Below, one piece after another: positions 13,293 through 21,335 of a stretch of DNA of 23,106 bases (the stretch's first letter is position 1; each line of letters starts with the position of its first letter). The position numbers were made by a program, and so were the translations under genes. The stretch is from IMG/VR virus record IMGVR_UViG_3300045107_000741, positions 1 through 23,106 of that record; one strand, given 5' to 3'. This stretch comes from a virus. The notes beneath the pieces are model-generated. The model did not search any database and had not been told where the DNA came from. It saw only the letters and a list, made by a program, of their open reading frames with translations.

Positions 13293-14018
13293 TCAATCGA
13301 CGCGCAGGATCTCAGCCGCCGAAGCCACGATCTGTTGAATCAAGTCAAAACGTCGAGCACTGGGACCGGAACAAGGCACGACGTACATCGCGCCGTCGAA
13401 AGGCCGCAGCCGCTTACGGAGCTTATCGTATGGTCGATGCCACTGGATACGTTTGCCGATGAACCACAGAAGCAATGCTCGCAATTCGCCAAGCATCGGC
13501 AGCGGTTCAGGGTAGCTGAAGTTTGGCGCAGCAAACTCGCCGTGTAGCGCCATCGCCGCGAGGTCGTATGTGACTGCCGCCTCTTCTGCCGTCTCGTAGA
13601 TACCAAGGTAGTGAACCCTACCTTCATACCTGATCTGGGCTACCCACCGGTCATTGTCCCGGCCGAACCGACGCACTCCCTTGTACCCAGAGGTGTTTTT
13701 CTCGTTCCGGCTGCGGTTCCTTGCATTCCCGCCCCTGTCGGTCAAACGCAAGTTGCAGCGACGATTGTCCAGCCGGTTACGGTTCTTGTGGTCTACGTCG
13801 ACGCCGACGGGCGCATGGATAATCACCCTGTGCATGCGAAGCCATTTGCGACCCTCCCGGCGAGATAGCTGTCTAACTGCATATCCACCAACCATGCACC
13901 AGCGATGTTTGGCCAAGTCGGCGTCTTGGGGATCTACGAAAGCATAGGCCACCACCGTGCCGTCTCGCCTCCAAAGCGGTATCTGTACGGACGAGGATGG
14001 TTCCTGCTCCGGCCTCAT
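13293..14018 (-). CDS. HNH-AP2 homing endonuclease
   Basis: This encodes 241 aa from ATG 14018 (MRPEQEPSSSVQIPLWRRDG). The frame extends to a TTG at 14090, whose ribosome binding site is poor. The N-terminus has the usual 'Y.FVDPQDADLAKHRWCM' lead-in. The HNH core spans about 60-100: MHRVI (H63), DVDHKNRNRLDNRRCNLRL (H77, N80, N89) and NARNRSRNEKNTSG. Residues about 111-167 are an AP2 DNA-binding domain (GYKGVRRFGRDNDRWVAQIR, then LGIYETAEEAAVTYDLAA). Proteins of this type are free-standing homing endonucleases in phages. The 70 residues after the AP2 domain are basic and I do not recognise them. The ParB remnant immediately downstream hints at a past insertion or replacement here. Confidence 0.9.
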   Translation of the reverse strand: MRPEQEPSSSVQIPLWRRDGTVVAYAFVDPQDADLAKHRWCMVGGYAVRQLSRREGRKWLRMHRVIIHAPVGVDVDHKNRNRLDNRRCNLRLTDRGGNARNRSRNEKNTSGYKGVRRFGRDNDRWVAQIRYEGRVHYLGIYETAEEAAVTYDLAAMALHGEFAAPNFSYPEPLPMLGELRALLLWFIGKRIQWHRPYDKLRKRLRPFDGAMYVVPCSGPSARRFDLIQQIVASAAEILRVD

Positions 14019-14096
14019 GTCACCCACGGCCGGAGGCGAGGGTGACGTAACAAGGCTTTCTGTGGCAATCAGTTGCGCCTCTCTTGTCAACGCGCG

Positions 14097-14378
14097 TCAA
14101 CCTTGAAAAAGTCGCTGGCGCTGCCCGCAGCGTGCCATCGGGCCGAGGCGCTTCAATCGCCAGGCGACCGTTCCGTTGTCGAGCCGCTCGCGGAAGCTGT
14201 AGCGAGTTCCGGTTGGGACTCGCGTGGCGATGGCCGAGGCGCCGTCCGGCTGCTTCGCGTGGATCGCCTTCAAGTGACCCTTGCGTCCGTAGACGGCTTC
14301 GACGAAACCATTTGCGATCAGACGGCGCGCGGCCGCGAGCGAGCGGAAGCCCAAGGAGCGGCCGTCGGAGGCGTACAT
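14097..14378 (-). CDS. Small conserved-looking protein of unknown function
   Basis: This encodes 93 aa from ATG 14378 (MYASDGRSLGFRSLAAARRL). AGGAAA lies 5 bases upstream of that ATG. A start six codons up (ATG 14396) has no good ribosome binding site but is possible. The protein opens with 'DGRSLGFRS' and continues ARRLIANGFVEAVYGRKGHL, then a GTRYSFRERLDNGTVAWRLK segment near residue 58. It is basic and probably a small alpha/beta fold. I have an impression of similar small proteins in Acidobacteriota genomes but cannot name a family. The 205 bases upstream (14379-14583) hold no gene; a weak minus-strand TTGGAC/AGTATC pair with 17-base spacing around 14576-14542 could be a promoter. Confidence 0.6.
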   Translation of the reverse strand: MYASDGRSLGFRSLAAARRLIANGFVEAVYGRKGHLKAIHAKQPDGASAIATRVPTGTRYSFRERLDNGTVAWRLKRLGPMARCGQRQRLFQG

Positions 14379-14583
14379 GGGGATTTCCTGAGTCATGCCT
14401 GCTGCGAGTACACGTCGTCTGTCGAGGGGTAGGAGGGAAAGGGATTAGCGAGCGTCCCATCGCTCGGCCGAGCTTTCGGGTGAAGTCGCCTTCGTCGCCG
14501 TTGCTTCGCATTTGGCGGCCCGAACTGCGCTTCCGGTAATAGATACTCGCGAGAGGTCGAAATTGTCCAATCGAAATGCGCGG

Positions 14584-15225
14584 CTATCGCACGCGACGGA
14601 TCCAGGGCTGTTCGACGTCCGGGTTATAGAAGCGCTGGCGCACGCCGTTCGCAAGGATGATCTCGATGTATTGCCGCGTGACTTCGCCGATCTGGTCGGT
14701 GGCCTTGAGCAGGTTCGCGAGACCACATGCTTTTCCAAACAGAGCACGCGTTGTGCCGCTGGTCCCATAAAGGCTCTGCTCGGTCCAGCCAAGCGAGAGC
14801 GCCCGATCGCGGATTGCATCGACCATGGCCACGGCATCAGACGCGGTGGGCTCGGTTGCGGGCGCGGGGCGCACCGGCTTGTCTGGTTCGGCAACGGGCG
14901 GCGCGTAGCCGCGCGTGTCGAGATTGCGAACGGCCTCGCGCAAGGTGTCCTCGCCAAACTGAGCGACGGCCCACTCGTGCACGGCATTGAACTTCTCGCG
15001 CAGCTCGTCGAATGCCTCAGAGCTGAGCCGTCCCGCACCAGCGGCGAGCTTCGCCAGATTCATCCGCGAGCGGAGCCAGGCGTAGTATTCCGGATCCAGC
15101 CGCCGGTAGGCCGTATCGTTGATCTGCACGTCGCGGGCAAAGATTTCCGGCTGGCCGGTGGTCCAAGTGTCCAGCGCCGTCGAGACGAACAGAGAGGTCC
15201 GCGTGAAGACGTGGACCAAGTCCAT
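14584..15225 (-). CDS. Phage protein of unknown function, 213 aa
   Basis: This encodes 213 aa from ATG 15225 (MDLVHVFTRTSLFVSTALDT). The open frame continues to 15438; an ATG at 15348 is preceded by a G-rich stretch, but its codons run through the hexamer repeats and read GPRGPDGP, unlike the rest, so the shorter form is chosen. The N-terminal region (1-105) has 'IFARDVQINDTAYRRLDPEYYAWLRSR' and helices with KFNAVHEWAVAQFGEDTLRE. A Pro/Ala/Thr-rich linker (about 110-130) follows, then a helical C-terminal domain (AMVDAIRDRALSLGWTEQSL and on to VTRQYIEIILANGVRQRFY). No enzyme motif is visible. It is the first gene after the primase and the repeat region, so a link to replication is possible but unproven. 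Confidence 0.7.
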   Translation of the reverse strand: MDLVHVFTRTSLFVSTALDTWTTGQPEIFARDVQINDTAYRRLDPEYYAWLRSRMNLAKLAAGAGRLSSEAFDELREKFNAVHEWAVAQFGEDTLREAVRNLDTRGYAPPVAEPDKPVRPAPATEPTASDAVAMVDAIRDRALSLGWTEQSLYGTSGTTRALFGKACGLANLLKATDQIGEVTRQYIEIILANGVRQRFYNPDVEQPWIRRVR

Positions 15226-15515
15226 GGCCTCACTGGAGGTGCATTCTCTGTAAACGATTGATCGGGAACGCCTTTCCGGTTTAGGTCCATCGGGTCCACG
15301 GGGACCATGGGTGTTCTCTCTCTTCCTATACGAATTACACACATTCATCCCCTCACCCCCCATGCACTCCGTCGTTCTCAGACAATTAACAGGCAGAGGC
15401 GTGGACCACCTGGACCTGACCGGAAATCTCGCGCCCAATCAATTCGTTACGGCTTACGAGCCCCATGGACCCGGGCGTGGACCTCACATGGACCTGACTC
15501 CGGACATGGACCTGT
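15226..15515. repeat. Gene-free stretch with a GGTCCA/TGGACC hexamer cluster
   Basis: No convincing gene is seen in these 290 bases. Eight copies of GGTCCA or its complement TGGACC occur: GGTCCA at 15284 and 15293, and TGGACC at 15402, 15411, 15466, 15478, 15489 and 15507. A ninth lies at 15212 inside the next gene's start. By chance well under one copy would be expected. The left pair and one right pair share a 9-base spacing but in opposite orientation, giving a mirrored layout. GGTCC-ACGG-GGACC at 15293-15306 forms a small hairpin. AT-richer stretches lie between (about 15325-15345 and 15382-15390). Position directly behind the primase fits a replication origin with iteron-like sites, or an operator array. 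Confidence 0.6.
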
Positions 15516-18248
15516 TCACTCCAGGCGCCGGTATCGCCATTCGCGGCGGTCGCCGTATCTGGCCTTGTACTGCTTCCACCCGTTCGCTCTCAGACACCTG
15601 GCTACCCGGTTGCGGTCCATCTGCGTCCACATCTCGGTCTTCTTGTCGATGCACTGCGCGAGGATCTCCGGGATCGACACCGACTCCCGGCCCTCGACCC
15701 ACTTGAGGATCAGGTCATCCCATGGATCGCCCTCGTAGCGTTCGGCCTGTTCCTCGGCTGCCTCGCGGTTGAGCTCCATCGAGTCGAGCCACCACGGCTT
15801 GCCCTCGAAGTAGAGGTAAGTCGCCTCGGCCCAGAGTTGATCCCGGATGATGGCCAGCCCATCCGTGTCGATCACCGCGGCCTTGCACTCGACCGGCCAG
15901 AAGCGGCGCCCGCCGGTTTCATCCCGCAGGTACGTGCCGTGATTCACGCTGCCGGCGAAGACGCATTGGCGCGGAGAGGTAATGAGGCGCTTGCCGTACG
16001 GCGGCCGGAACCGGTCGATGGCCCGGCTCATGAACGCCTTGATCCGGCCAATCTCGGAGCGCGACATCGAATCCAGTTCGGCGATCTCGATCACCCACAC
16101 GCCCCGGGTTTGCAGCGCGGCGTCTTTCGATCCGAGATCCGCAATTTCATCCGTGAACCACGGCTCGGCCAGAATGCGCAGGGCGGTCGACTTGCGGATG
16201 CCCTGTTCACCTTCGAGGATCAGGCAGCAGTCGGCCTTCGAGCCGGGCTCGAACACGCGCGCCACAGCCGAGATCAGCCAGCGCGAGCCGACCGCCGCCG
16301 CATAGGGCGAGGGATCGACGCCGAGGTATTCCGAAAGCCACGATTCCAGGCGCGACGTACCGTCCCAGGTGAGTTCCTTGAGGTAGGTCCGCACGGGATG
16401 GAATGGGCGCTCCCGGGCGACGGCTTCGACCGCCTGGCCTGTCACGTCGACTGACACGAAGATACCCTGATGATGGAGCCACTCGGTCGCGAGCACGTCA
16501 TGGTTCGGGGTCCATTCCTCATGGACCTCCGTTCCGGGTTTCATCCACGGAGCGGGCTTGCGCAGCACGGTGCAATTCGAAAACTCGTTGTAGGCCAGCG
16601 CGCCCGACCACTCCTGCGCGCCACGCAACGCGGTGATCGCGTTGGCCAGTACGGGCTTGACCGTGTCATTGAGGTTCAGCAAGAGATCGTTGCGCCAGGA
16701 GGCAGCGCCGGGATTGGCTGCCCGCAAGGCTTGCGCGCTTGGACGTCGGCCCTTGCCGCCACGCGCTCCGTCAATCCGGACGACCTTCATCTGCTGCCGC
16801 AAGGCTGAGATCGGGAGACGGCCTTTGCCACACTTCTCCTGAATGAGCTTCAGGTAGCGTGGCTGCTCGATGGGATCAAGTTGATGAACCTCGGCCAGGA
16901 TCGGATCGAGCAACTTCGCCAGGTCCTGCGCGTCAGGCTGCACCTTCGCGATCGCCATCTCGAGCGGTGTCTGCGCAGCGGCGAGAATGGCTTCGAAGTC
17001 GGCGGCGGTATTGCCCGAGGCGAAGAACTCGTTGACGTCGATCTTGGCATCGGCGCGGAGAGTGTCAGCCTCCGGGCTCTCTTCTGGCAACTCGGCGCGC
17101 CTGGCGCGCGCGGCGATCTGCTTCTCGCCGAGCGGCAGGACCGCCACGCGCGTGGTAATCCCGTGCGCGGCCAGCCGGCGAGCCGTCTTCATCGCGCCGT
17201 GGAGCCCGGCTTCGGAAACCTCGTTGTCCTGGCAGATGTAGACGGTCTTGACGCCTGCCAGCTTCGAGATCAGCCGGTCCCAATCCGCCTCACGGATCTG
17301 GACGGTCACTGGAGACACCGCCGCGAAGCCGTGCTCGATGAGGGAAATGCAATCAGTGACGCCTTCGGTGATGACAATGCGCTCAGGCCGCGTGATCAGA
17401 GCGTCCTCGTTGTAGAGAACGTCGTTGCGGATGCACGAGGCGACGTGGCTGTGGTTGCGATCGTTGCGCACGGCCAGCTTCTTGTATTTCGACTTCTCCC
17501 ACTCGTGGTCTGGCGTCCACGGCGTGCGGCGGCCGATCAGGAAGACGACATGGCCGCGGCTCCAGTAGGGAAACACGATGCGGCGGTCGAAGAATGGCAC
17601 GATGCCGTCCTGCGCCGTGGGCCGGAAGGCGGAAGTCGCTGTCAACTCGCGCGGCGTGAACGCTGCGGGCCCATCCATGAGCAGGCGCGCGGCAGTCGGG
17701 GAGTTGTTCTCGGCGTAGCCGATCTTCAGCCGCTCGATCGTCTCCTCACTGATGCCATACTTGCCGCGAAACCACGAGAGCACTTCCGCGTTGCTCACGA
17801 GCCGCTGGTGATAGATTTCGGCCAGTGCGGTCAGCGCCTCGCGCACGCGCAGCGTGAGGCGGTGCTCGGCTTCGGCCTCCTCCGGCGAACCCGAGGCAAG
17901 CTGGGCCAGCGGCGGCAAGCCCGCGCGGGTGGCCAGGAAGTCGCGCGCCTGGCGGTGCGATTCCGGCATCGGCGCCGACTGGCCGCGCGTCACCACGCCG
18001 AAGCGGACGAATTCGACCAGCTGCAGCACATCGCCGCCCACGCCGCAGCCGAAGCAGTACCAGCCCTGTTTGTCGAGCAGGATGTGGAGCGAGCGGCGCG
18101 ACTGGCTCTTGTGATTCGGGCAATCGCAGAACAGCGTGCGCGGCGCTTCCTCGACGATGCGGCTGCCGAGCAGCTCGCGGGCGATCCCGCCAATGTCGGC
18201 CTCGGTGATGTGGCGGTAGTAGGCATGGACATCGATCGAAGTGCTCAT
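15516..18248 (-). CDS. Primase fused to VirE-type ATPase/helicase
   Basis: This encodes 910 aa starting MSTSIDVHAYYRHITEADIG. Residues about 40-80 are a CHC2-type zinc finger (C43, H46, C65, C68). The primase core and TOPRIM domain follow, with E296 in VITEGVTD and D341 in YICQDNE. From about 620 comes a VirE-type (PF05272) P-loop domain: Walker A GEQGIRKST at 680-688, a Walker B-like VWVIEIAELD at 717-726, and an arginine-finger region GGRRFWPVE near 779-787. Such fusions make RNA primers and probably load or drive a helicase at the phage replication fork. VirE here names the domain and does not imply virulence. The ATG overlaps the helicase stop by 4 bases. The repeat cluster lies just behind the stop. 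Confidence 0.92.
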   Translation of the reverse strand: MSTSIDVHAYYRHITEADIGGIARELLGSRIVEEAPRTLFCDCPNHKSQSRRSLHILLDKQGWYCFGCGVGGDVLQLVEFVRFGVVTRGQSAPMPESHRQARDFLATRAGLPPLAQLASGSPEEAEAEHRLTLRVREALTALAEIYHQRLVSNAEVLSWFRGKYGISEETIERLKIGYAENNSPTAARLLMDGPAAFTPRELTATSAFRPTAQDGIVPFFDRRIVFPYWSRGHVVFLIGRRTPWTPDHEWEKSKYKKLAVRNDRNHSHVASCIRNDVLYNEDALITRPERIVITEGVTDCISLIEHGFAAVSPVTVQIREADWDRLISKLAGVKTVYICQDNEVSEAGLHGAMKTARRLAAHGITTRVAVLPLGEKQIAARARRAELPEESPEADTLRADAKIDVNEFFASGNTAADFEAILAAAQTPLEMAIAKVQPDAQDLAKLLDPILAEVHQLDPIEQPRYLKLIQEKCGKGRLPISALRQQMKVVRIDGARGGKGRRPSAQALRAANPGAASWRNDLLLNLNDTVKPVLANAITALRGAQEWSGALAYNEFSNCTVLRKPAPWMKPGTEVHEEWTPNHDVLATEWLHHQGIFVSVDVTGQAVEAVARERPFHPVRTYLKELTWDGTSRLESWLSEYLGVDPSPYAAAVGSRWLISAVARVFEPGSKADCCLILEGEQGIRKSTALRILAEPWFTDEIADLGSKDAALQTRGVWVIEIAELDSMSRSEIGRIKAFMSRAIDRFRPPYGKRLITSPRQCVFAGSVNHGTYLRDETGGRRFWPVECKAAVIDTDGLAIIRDQLWAEATYLYFEGKPWWLDSMELNREAAEEQAERYEGDPWDDLILKWVEGRESVSIPEILAQCIDKKTEMWTQMDRNRVARCLRANGWKQYKARYGDRREWRYRRLE

Positions 18249-20422
18249 GCGCGCGCCTCCGGCTCCAGCAGAAATGAGAGGAACGTGTTGCGCCGGTCCA
18301 CCTGCCGCTTGGCGGCACAGTTCTCAATGCCCCAGCGGTCGCCGAGCAGGATGACGGATTCTCTTGCGCGCGTCACCGCGGTGTAGAGAAGGTTCCGGTG
18401 ATGCATGAAGGAGTGCGACTTGTGAGCGACGACGATGGCGCACGGAAACTCCGAGCCCTGGACCTTGTGGACCGAGCAGGCATAGGCAAGCTGAAGGCGG
18501 CTGGCGGCGTCTGAGCCGGGCTCGATTTCGACAACCGCGTCGTCGAACTCGACCGTCAGCGCGCCCTTCCCGGTGGCTCCGACGACGTAGCCCACCGCGC
18601 CGTTCATCACGCCCAGCTCGTAGTCGTTGCGGGTCTGAATGACCTTGTCGCCGGGGTAGAAGAGGGGCCTATGGCCCGGCGCGACATCCGGCACGTCGAA
18701 GCCGTGCAGCTTCTTCTGCAAGAGCCGCTGGAGTGCAACGTTCAACTCGGCCGTGCCGAGCGGGCCCTTGTGCGTAGGCGTCAGCACCTGCACATCGCGC
18801 AGCAGGTTGTAGCCGAGACGCTCCTGGAGGACTTCCTCGAAGAGCAAGAGCAACATCCGCCGCAGGTCCTCGCGGTCGCTGAAGCGGTCAATGACGTACC
18901 AGGGCCGGCGGCCACCGTCCTCGACGTCCGCCGTCGGCCGAACCTCGCCCGCGAGGATGGCGGTCGAGTTCTCCTTGAGCACGCCAGCCTGGCGGATGAT
19001 CCGGGTCAAGATTGTCGTCGGGATCATGCGAGACTTGACCAGATCCCGTAGAAGGTTCCCTGGGCCCACGGGCGGCAACTGGTTGTGATCGCCGACCAGC
19101 ACCACGGCCGTCTTGGTCAGGTCGACCGCCTGGAGCAGCCGCCAGGCGAGCGCGACATCGACCATCGACACTTCATCCACCACGAGAATGTCGGCCTCGA
19201 CCGGATTCCGCGCATCCCGCGCGTAGCTGCGGCCGTTGAAGCCGAGCAGCCGGTGGATGGTGCTCGCCTCGTGGCCCACGACCTCTTCGAGCCGCTTGGC
19301 CGCCTTGCCGGTAGGCGCCGCCAGCAAGACTTTCCGTTCCAGCCGCTCGGCGATACTCACGATCGTCGACACGGCGTAGGTCTTGCCGCTGCCCGCGCCG
19401 CCGGTCATCAGGGAAATGGAAAAGGTGAGCGCGTTCCTGACGGCCTCCCGTTGCTCGGGAGTCAGCTCGCCCCCTTCGACGTCGAGCAGCGCATCGAGAT
19501 CGGTCACTGCATGCGGGCTACACTGGCGCGCCTCTTTGAAGATCGCTGCCAGCTCCGTTTCCATGCGGTGGATCTCGGGATCGGCCACGATGAGGCGCTC
19601 GAATGCCTGCGAGACGAGGGCACCCTCGGCGATCAGCGCTTCCAGATACCGCTCGATCACCTCCCGGCTGTCGAGCGTGTCCATCACCAGCAGCGTGTTG
19701 GCGCGGTCGAGCAGATCCTCGTACTCGACCCAGCAGTCGCCGTCGTCGAGCGCACTGAGCACGCAATACTGAATCCCGGCGCGAATCCGCGAGGGCAGGT
19801 CCTTGGGCGTGCCCATCTTCCGGGCGATCTTGTCCACGCGCTTGAAGCCGAAGCCCGGGATCTCGCGCATCAGCACATAGGGGTCGCGCTCGAGAATCGC
19901 CACCACTTGGCTGCCGAACTTCCCGACGAGCGTGGTGACCTGGTGATGGGTCAGGCCGTAAGCGGCCAGGTGCGACATGGCATGGTTGAAATCGCGGTTG
20001 GCGATCCAGATCCGTCGCAGTTCGCCGATGGTCTCGACCGGCGCCTTCGCCACAGCCGCCACCGATTCCGGCTCGTTCCGGATGGCAGCATCGAATCGAC
20101 TGCCGAAGCGATCCGCGATCAGCCGCGCCTTGGCCGGGCCGATGCCCTTGATGTCGGGATGGTTGGCGAGGAAGTGGGCAAGCCCCTCGGGATCGAGTTC
20201 CAGGTTGTGGCCCAGGAACTCGGCCTCGAACTGGCGCCCGTACTTGGGATGCACGACCCAGCGGCCTTCCAGTCTGACGGCGTCGTGCTCGCGGACAAAG
20301 ACTTTGCCCGCGAACTGTACCTCGCCGCCATCCGGGGTCACCAGGCGGCCCGCACTGAAAGTGGGGCTCGAGTAGAAGACCGCGTCGACGATGCCTCGGA
20401 TGCACTCGCGTTGATCCGTCAT
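18245..20422 (-). CDS. RecD2-like 5'-3' DNA helicase
   Basis: This encodes 725 aa from ATG 20422 (MTDQRECIRGIVDAVFYSSP), which overlaps the preceding stop (ATGA) and has GAGG upstream. The N-terminus (1-70) looks like an OB-type fold. Helix-hairpin-helix motifs lie at 91-105 (IKGIGPAKARLIADR) and 188-202 (IPGFGFKRVDKIARK), as in RecD2. SF1 helicase motifs follow: Walker A GGAGSGKT at 341-348, APTGKAAKRL at 369-378, Walker B VVDEVSM at 414-420, GDHNQLPPVGPG near 444-455, and late motifs SVHKVQGSEF and LLYTAVTRARE. RecD2 proteins unwind DNA 5' to 3' and do not need RecBC. Among phage replication genes it probably serves fork progression or recombination. The length is typical. Confidence 0.93.
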   Translation of the reverse strand: MTDQRECIRGIVDAVFYSSPTFSAGRLVTPDGGEVQFAGKVFVREHDAVRLEGRWVVHPKYGRQFEAEFLGHNLELDPEGLAHFLANHPDIKGIGPAKARLIADRFGSRFDAAIRNEPESVAAVAKAPVETIGELRRIWIANRDFNHAMSHLAAYGLTHHQVTTLVGKFGSQVVAILERDPYVLMREIPGFGFKRVDKIARKMGTPKDLPSRIRAGIQYCVLSALDDGDCWVEYEDLLDRANTLLVMDTLDSREVIERYLEALIAEGALVSQAFERLIVADPEIHRMETELAAIFKEARQCSPHAVTDLDALLDVEGGELTPEQREAVRNALTFSISLMTGGAGSGKTYAVSTIVSIAERLERKVLLAAPTGKAAKRLEEVVGHEASTIHRLLGFNGRSYARDARNPVEADILVVDEVSMVDVALAWRLLQAVDLTKTAVVLVGDHNQLPPVGPGNLLRDLVKSRMIPTTILTRIIRQAGVLKENSTAILAGEVRPTADVEDGGRRPWYVIDRFSDREDLRRMLLLLFEEVLQERLGYNLLRDVQVLTPTHKGPLGTAELNVALQRLLQKKLHGFDVPDVAPGHRPLFYPGDKVIQTRNDYELGVMNGAVGYVVGATGKGALTVEFDDAVVEIEPGSDAASRLQLAYACSVHKVQGSEFPCAIVVAHKSHSFMHHRNLLYTAVTRARESVILLGDRWGIENCAAKRQVDRRNTFLSFLLEPEARA

Positions 20423-20868
20423 TGGCCCCACCTCTTCCACGCCGCCAGCAGATAGCCTTGCGTGAAATGGCGCGCCGCCTGGCGGTTGCCGCAGAACACG
20501 ACCGGCACGCCGAAGTCGAGCAGGATCGAGAGCGTCGAGCCCACGACGGCCGCCGGCCGGGCCTCGCCGCGATAGCGTTTGCCGAGCACGTCCAGAAGTT
20601 CGGCCTCGACCACGACGCAGGCGGCGCGGTACTGGCTGAGCTTGCGCAACTCCTCCCGGAAGCGCCGCCTGCGGTGGATCACCGTCGAGACGAAGTCATC
20701 GAGCGTCTTGCGCTCGACGGCCACCTGGTCTTCGAGCCCACCGACGGAGTAGTCCCCGGCCTGGAGCGCCCGCCGCTCGGCGCTCGTTAGCCGGGGATCG
20801 AACGAGTATGGCTCCTGCTCGCGCGAGTCGATGACGATGGTGGCCCGCGCCGCGTTAGAACGGCACAA
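20419..20868 (-). CDS. ERCC4-type nuclease
   Basis: This encodes 149 aa with a TTG start at 20868. No ATG or GTG lies in the frame before the first conserved block, and GGAGG lies 12 bases upstream. The XPF/ERCC4 nuclease fold is visible: IVIDSREQEPY (D14, E17), AGDYSVGGLEDQVAVERK (38-54, with E52 and K54) and a helix following with LDDFVSTVIHRRRRFREEL. The remaining strands include ACVVVEAELLD and VVFCGNRQAA. This domain cuts branched or flap structures in repair and recombination. The protein is a single-domain form with no helicase or HhH fused, so its partner may be another protein of the cluster. It overlaps the DUF669 gene by 14 bases and the helicase gene by 4. Confidence 0.85.
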   Translation of the reverse strand: MCRSNAARATIVIDSREQEPYSFDPRLTSAERRALQAGDYSVGGLEDQVAVERKTLDDFVSTVIHRRRRFREELRKLSQYRAACVVVEAELLDVLGKRYRGEARPAAVVGSTLSILLDFGVPVVFCGNRQAARHFTQGYLLAAWKRWGQ

Positions 20869-21313
20869 GGGCGTCGTCGGCCTCCCGCCGGAACTTGGCT
20901 GCGCTCTGGCTCGTCTCGATGCGGCGGTTGAAGTAGATGTTCTCGCTGTCGCCCTTGGTGCGCTTCGTTACCTCGAGCTTCACGTCGAGCAGCCGGTTGA
21001 GGTGCTTGGGCAGATCCGAGAGCCGTTCGAGATCGAGCCCGCACAGGTGCAGGTCCGTCTTCACGTACTTGAGCGTGTTCTGCGTGATGACGCTGTTGCG
21101 CCACATCAGGCGGTTCGTGAACTTCGGCGCCAGAATCCGCAGCGTCCACTTGATCATCGGGTTGCCCGAGGACTGGGCCTCGGTCAGCTCGACCTTGTCG
21201 ACCGTCACCTGATACTTGCCGTCGGGCACGCTCTCGAAGTCGCCGCGCTCTTCGGGCTGTTCGGCCCGGAAATCGTCATCGAACTGCGAAAGATCAATCG
21301 AATGTCTGCTCAT
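20855..21313 (-). CDS. DUF669 protein, putative phage ssDNA-binding protein
   Basis: This encodes 152 aa from ATG 21313 (MSRHSIDLSQFDDDFRAEQP). AGGAGA is 7 bases upstream. After an acidic N-terminus (about 8-24) comes a beta-rich core: VPDGKYQVTVDKVELTEAQS, then NPMIKWTLRILAPKF and RLMWRNSVI, followed by LKYVKTDLHLCGLD and DVKLEVTKRTKGDSENIYFN. This is the DUF669 layout. The family lies in phage recombination cassettes and is thought to bind single-stranded DNA; that is an inference from context. Here it lies between the Sak4-like ATPase and the ERCC4 nuclease. The C-terminus ends DDALVPF, with an acidic then hydrophobic tip, reminiscent of SSB tails that recruit partners. Confidence 0.82.
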   Translation of the reverse strand: MSRHSIDLSQFDDDFRAEQPEERGDFESVPDGKYQVTVDKVELTEAQSSGNPMIKWTLRILAPKFTNRLMWRNSVITQNTLKYVKTDLHLCGLDLERLSDLPKHLNRLLDVKLEVTKRTKGDSENIYFNRRIETSQSAAKFRREADDALVPF

Positions 21314-21335
21314 GCTGTTGTCTCCTGTTGATGGA

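Noticed and set aside
15226-15438. In-frame extension of the 213-aa gene through the hexamer cluster
   Set aside because: The codons there differ from the rest, encode repeat-driven GPRGPDGP, and the ATG at 15225 gives a sensible start.
15516-18248. VirE domain as evidence of a virulence gene
   Set aside because: The name is historical; the fold is a P-loop ATPase found in many phage primase-helicase fusions.
16881-18386. 501-aa plus-strand open frame opposite the primase
   Set aside because: It is antisense to zinc-finger and TOPRIM coding sequence; composition is that of a shadow frame.
19085-20455. 456-aa plus-strand open frame opposite the RecD2-like helicase
   Set aside because: It is antisense to intact helicase motifs and shows no domain of its own.
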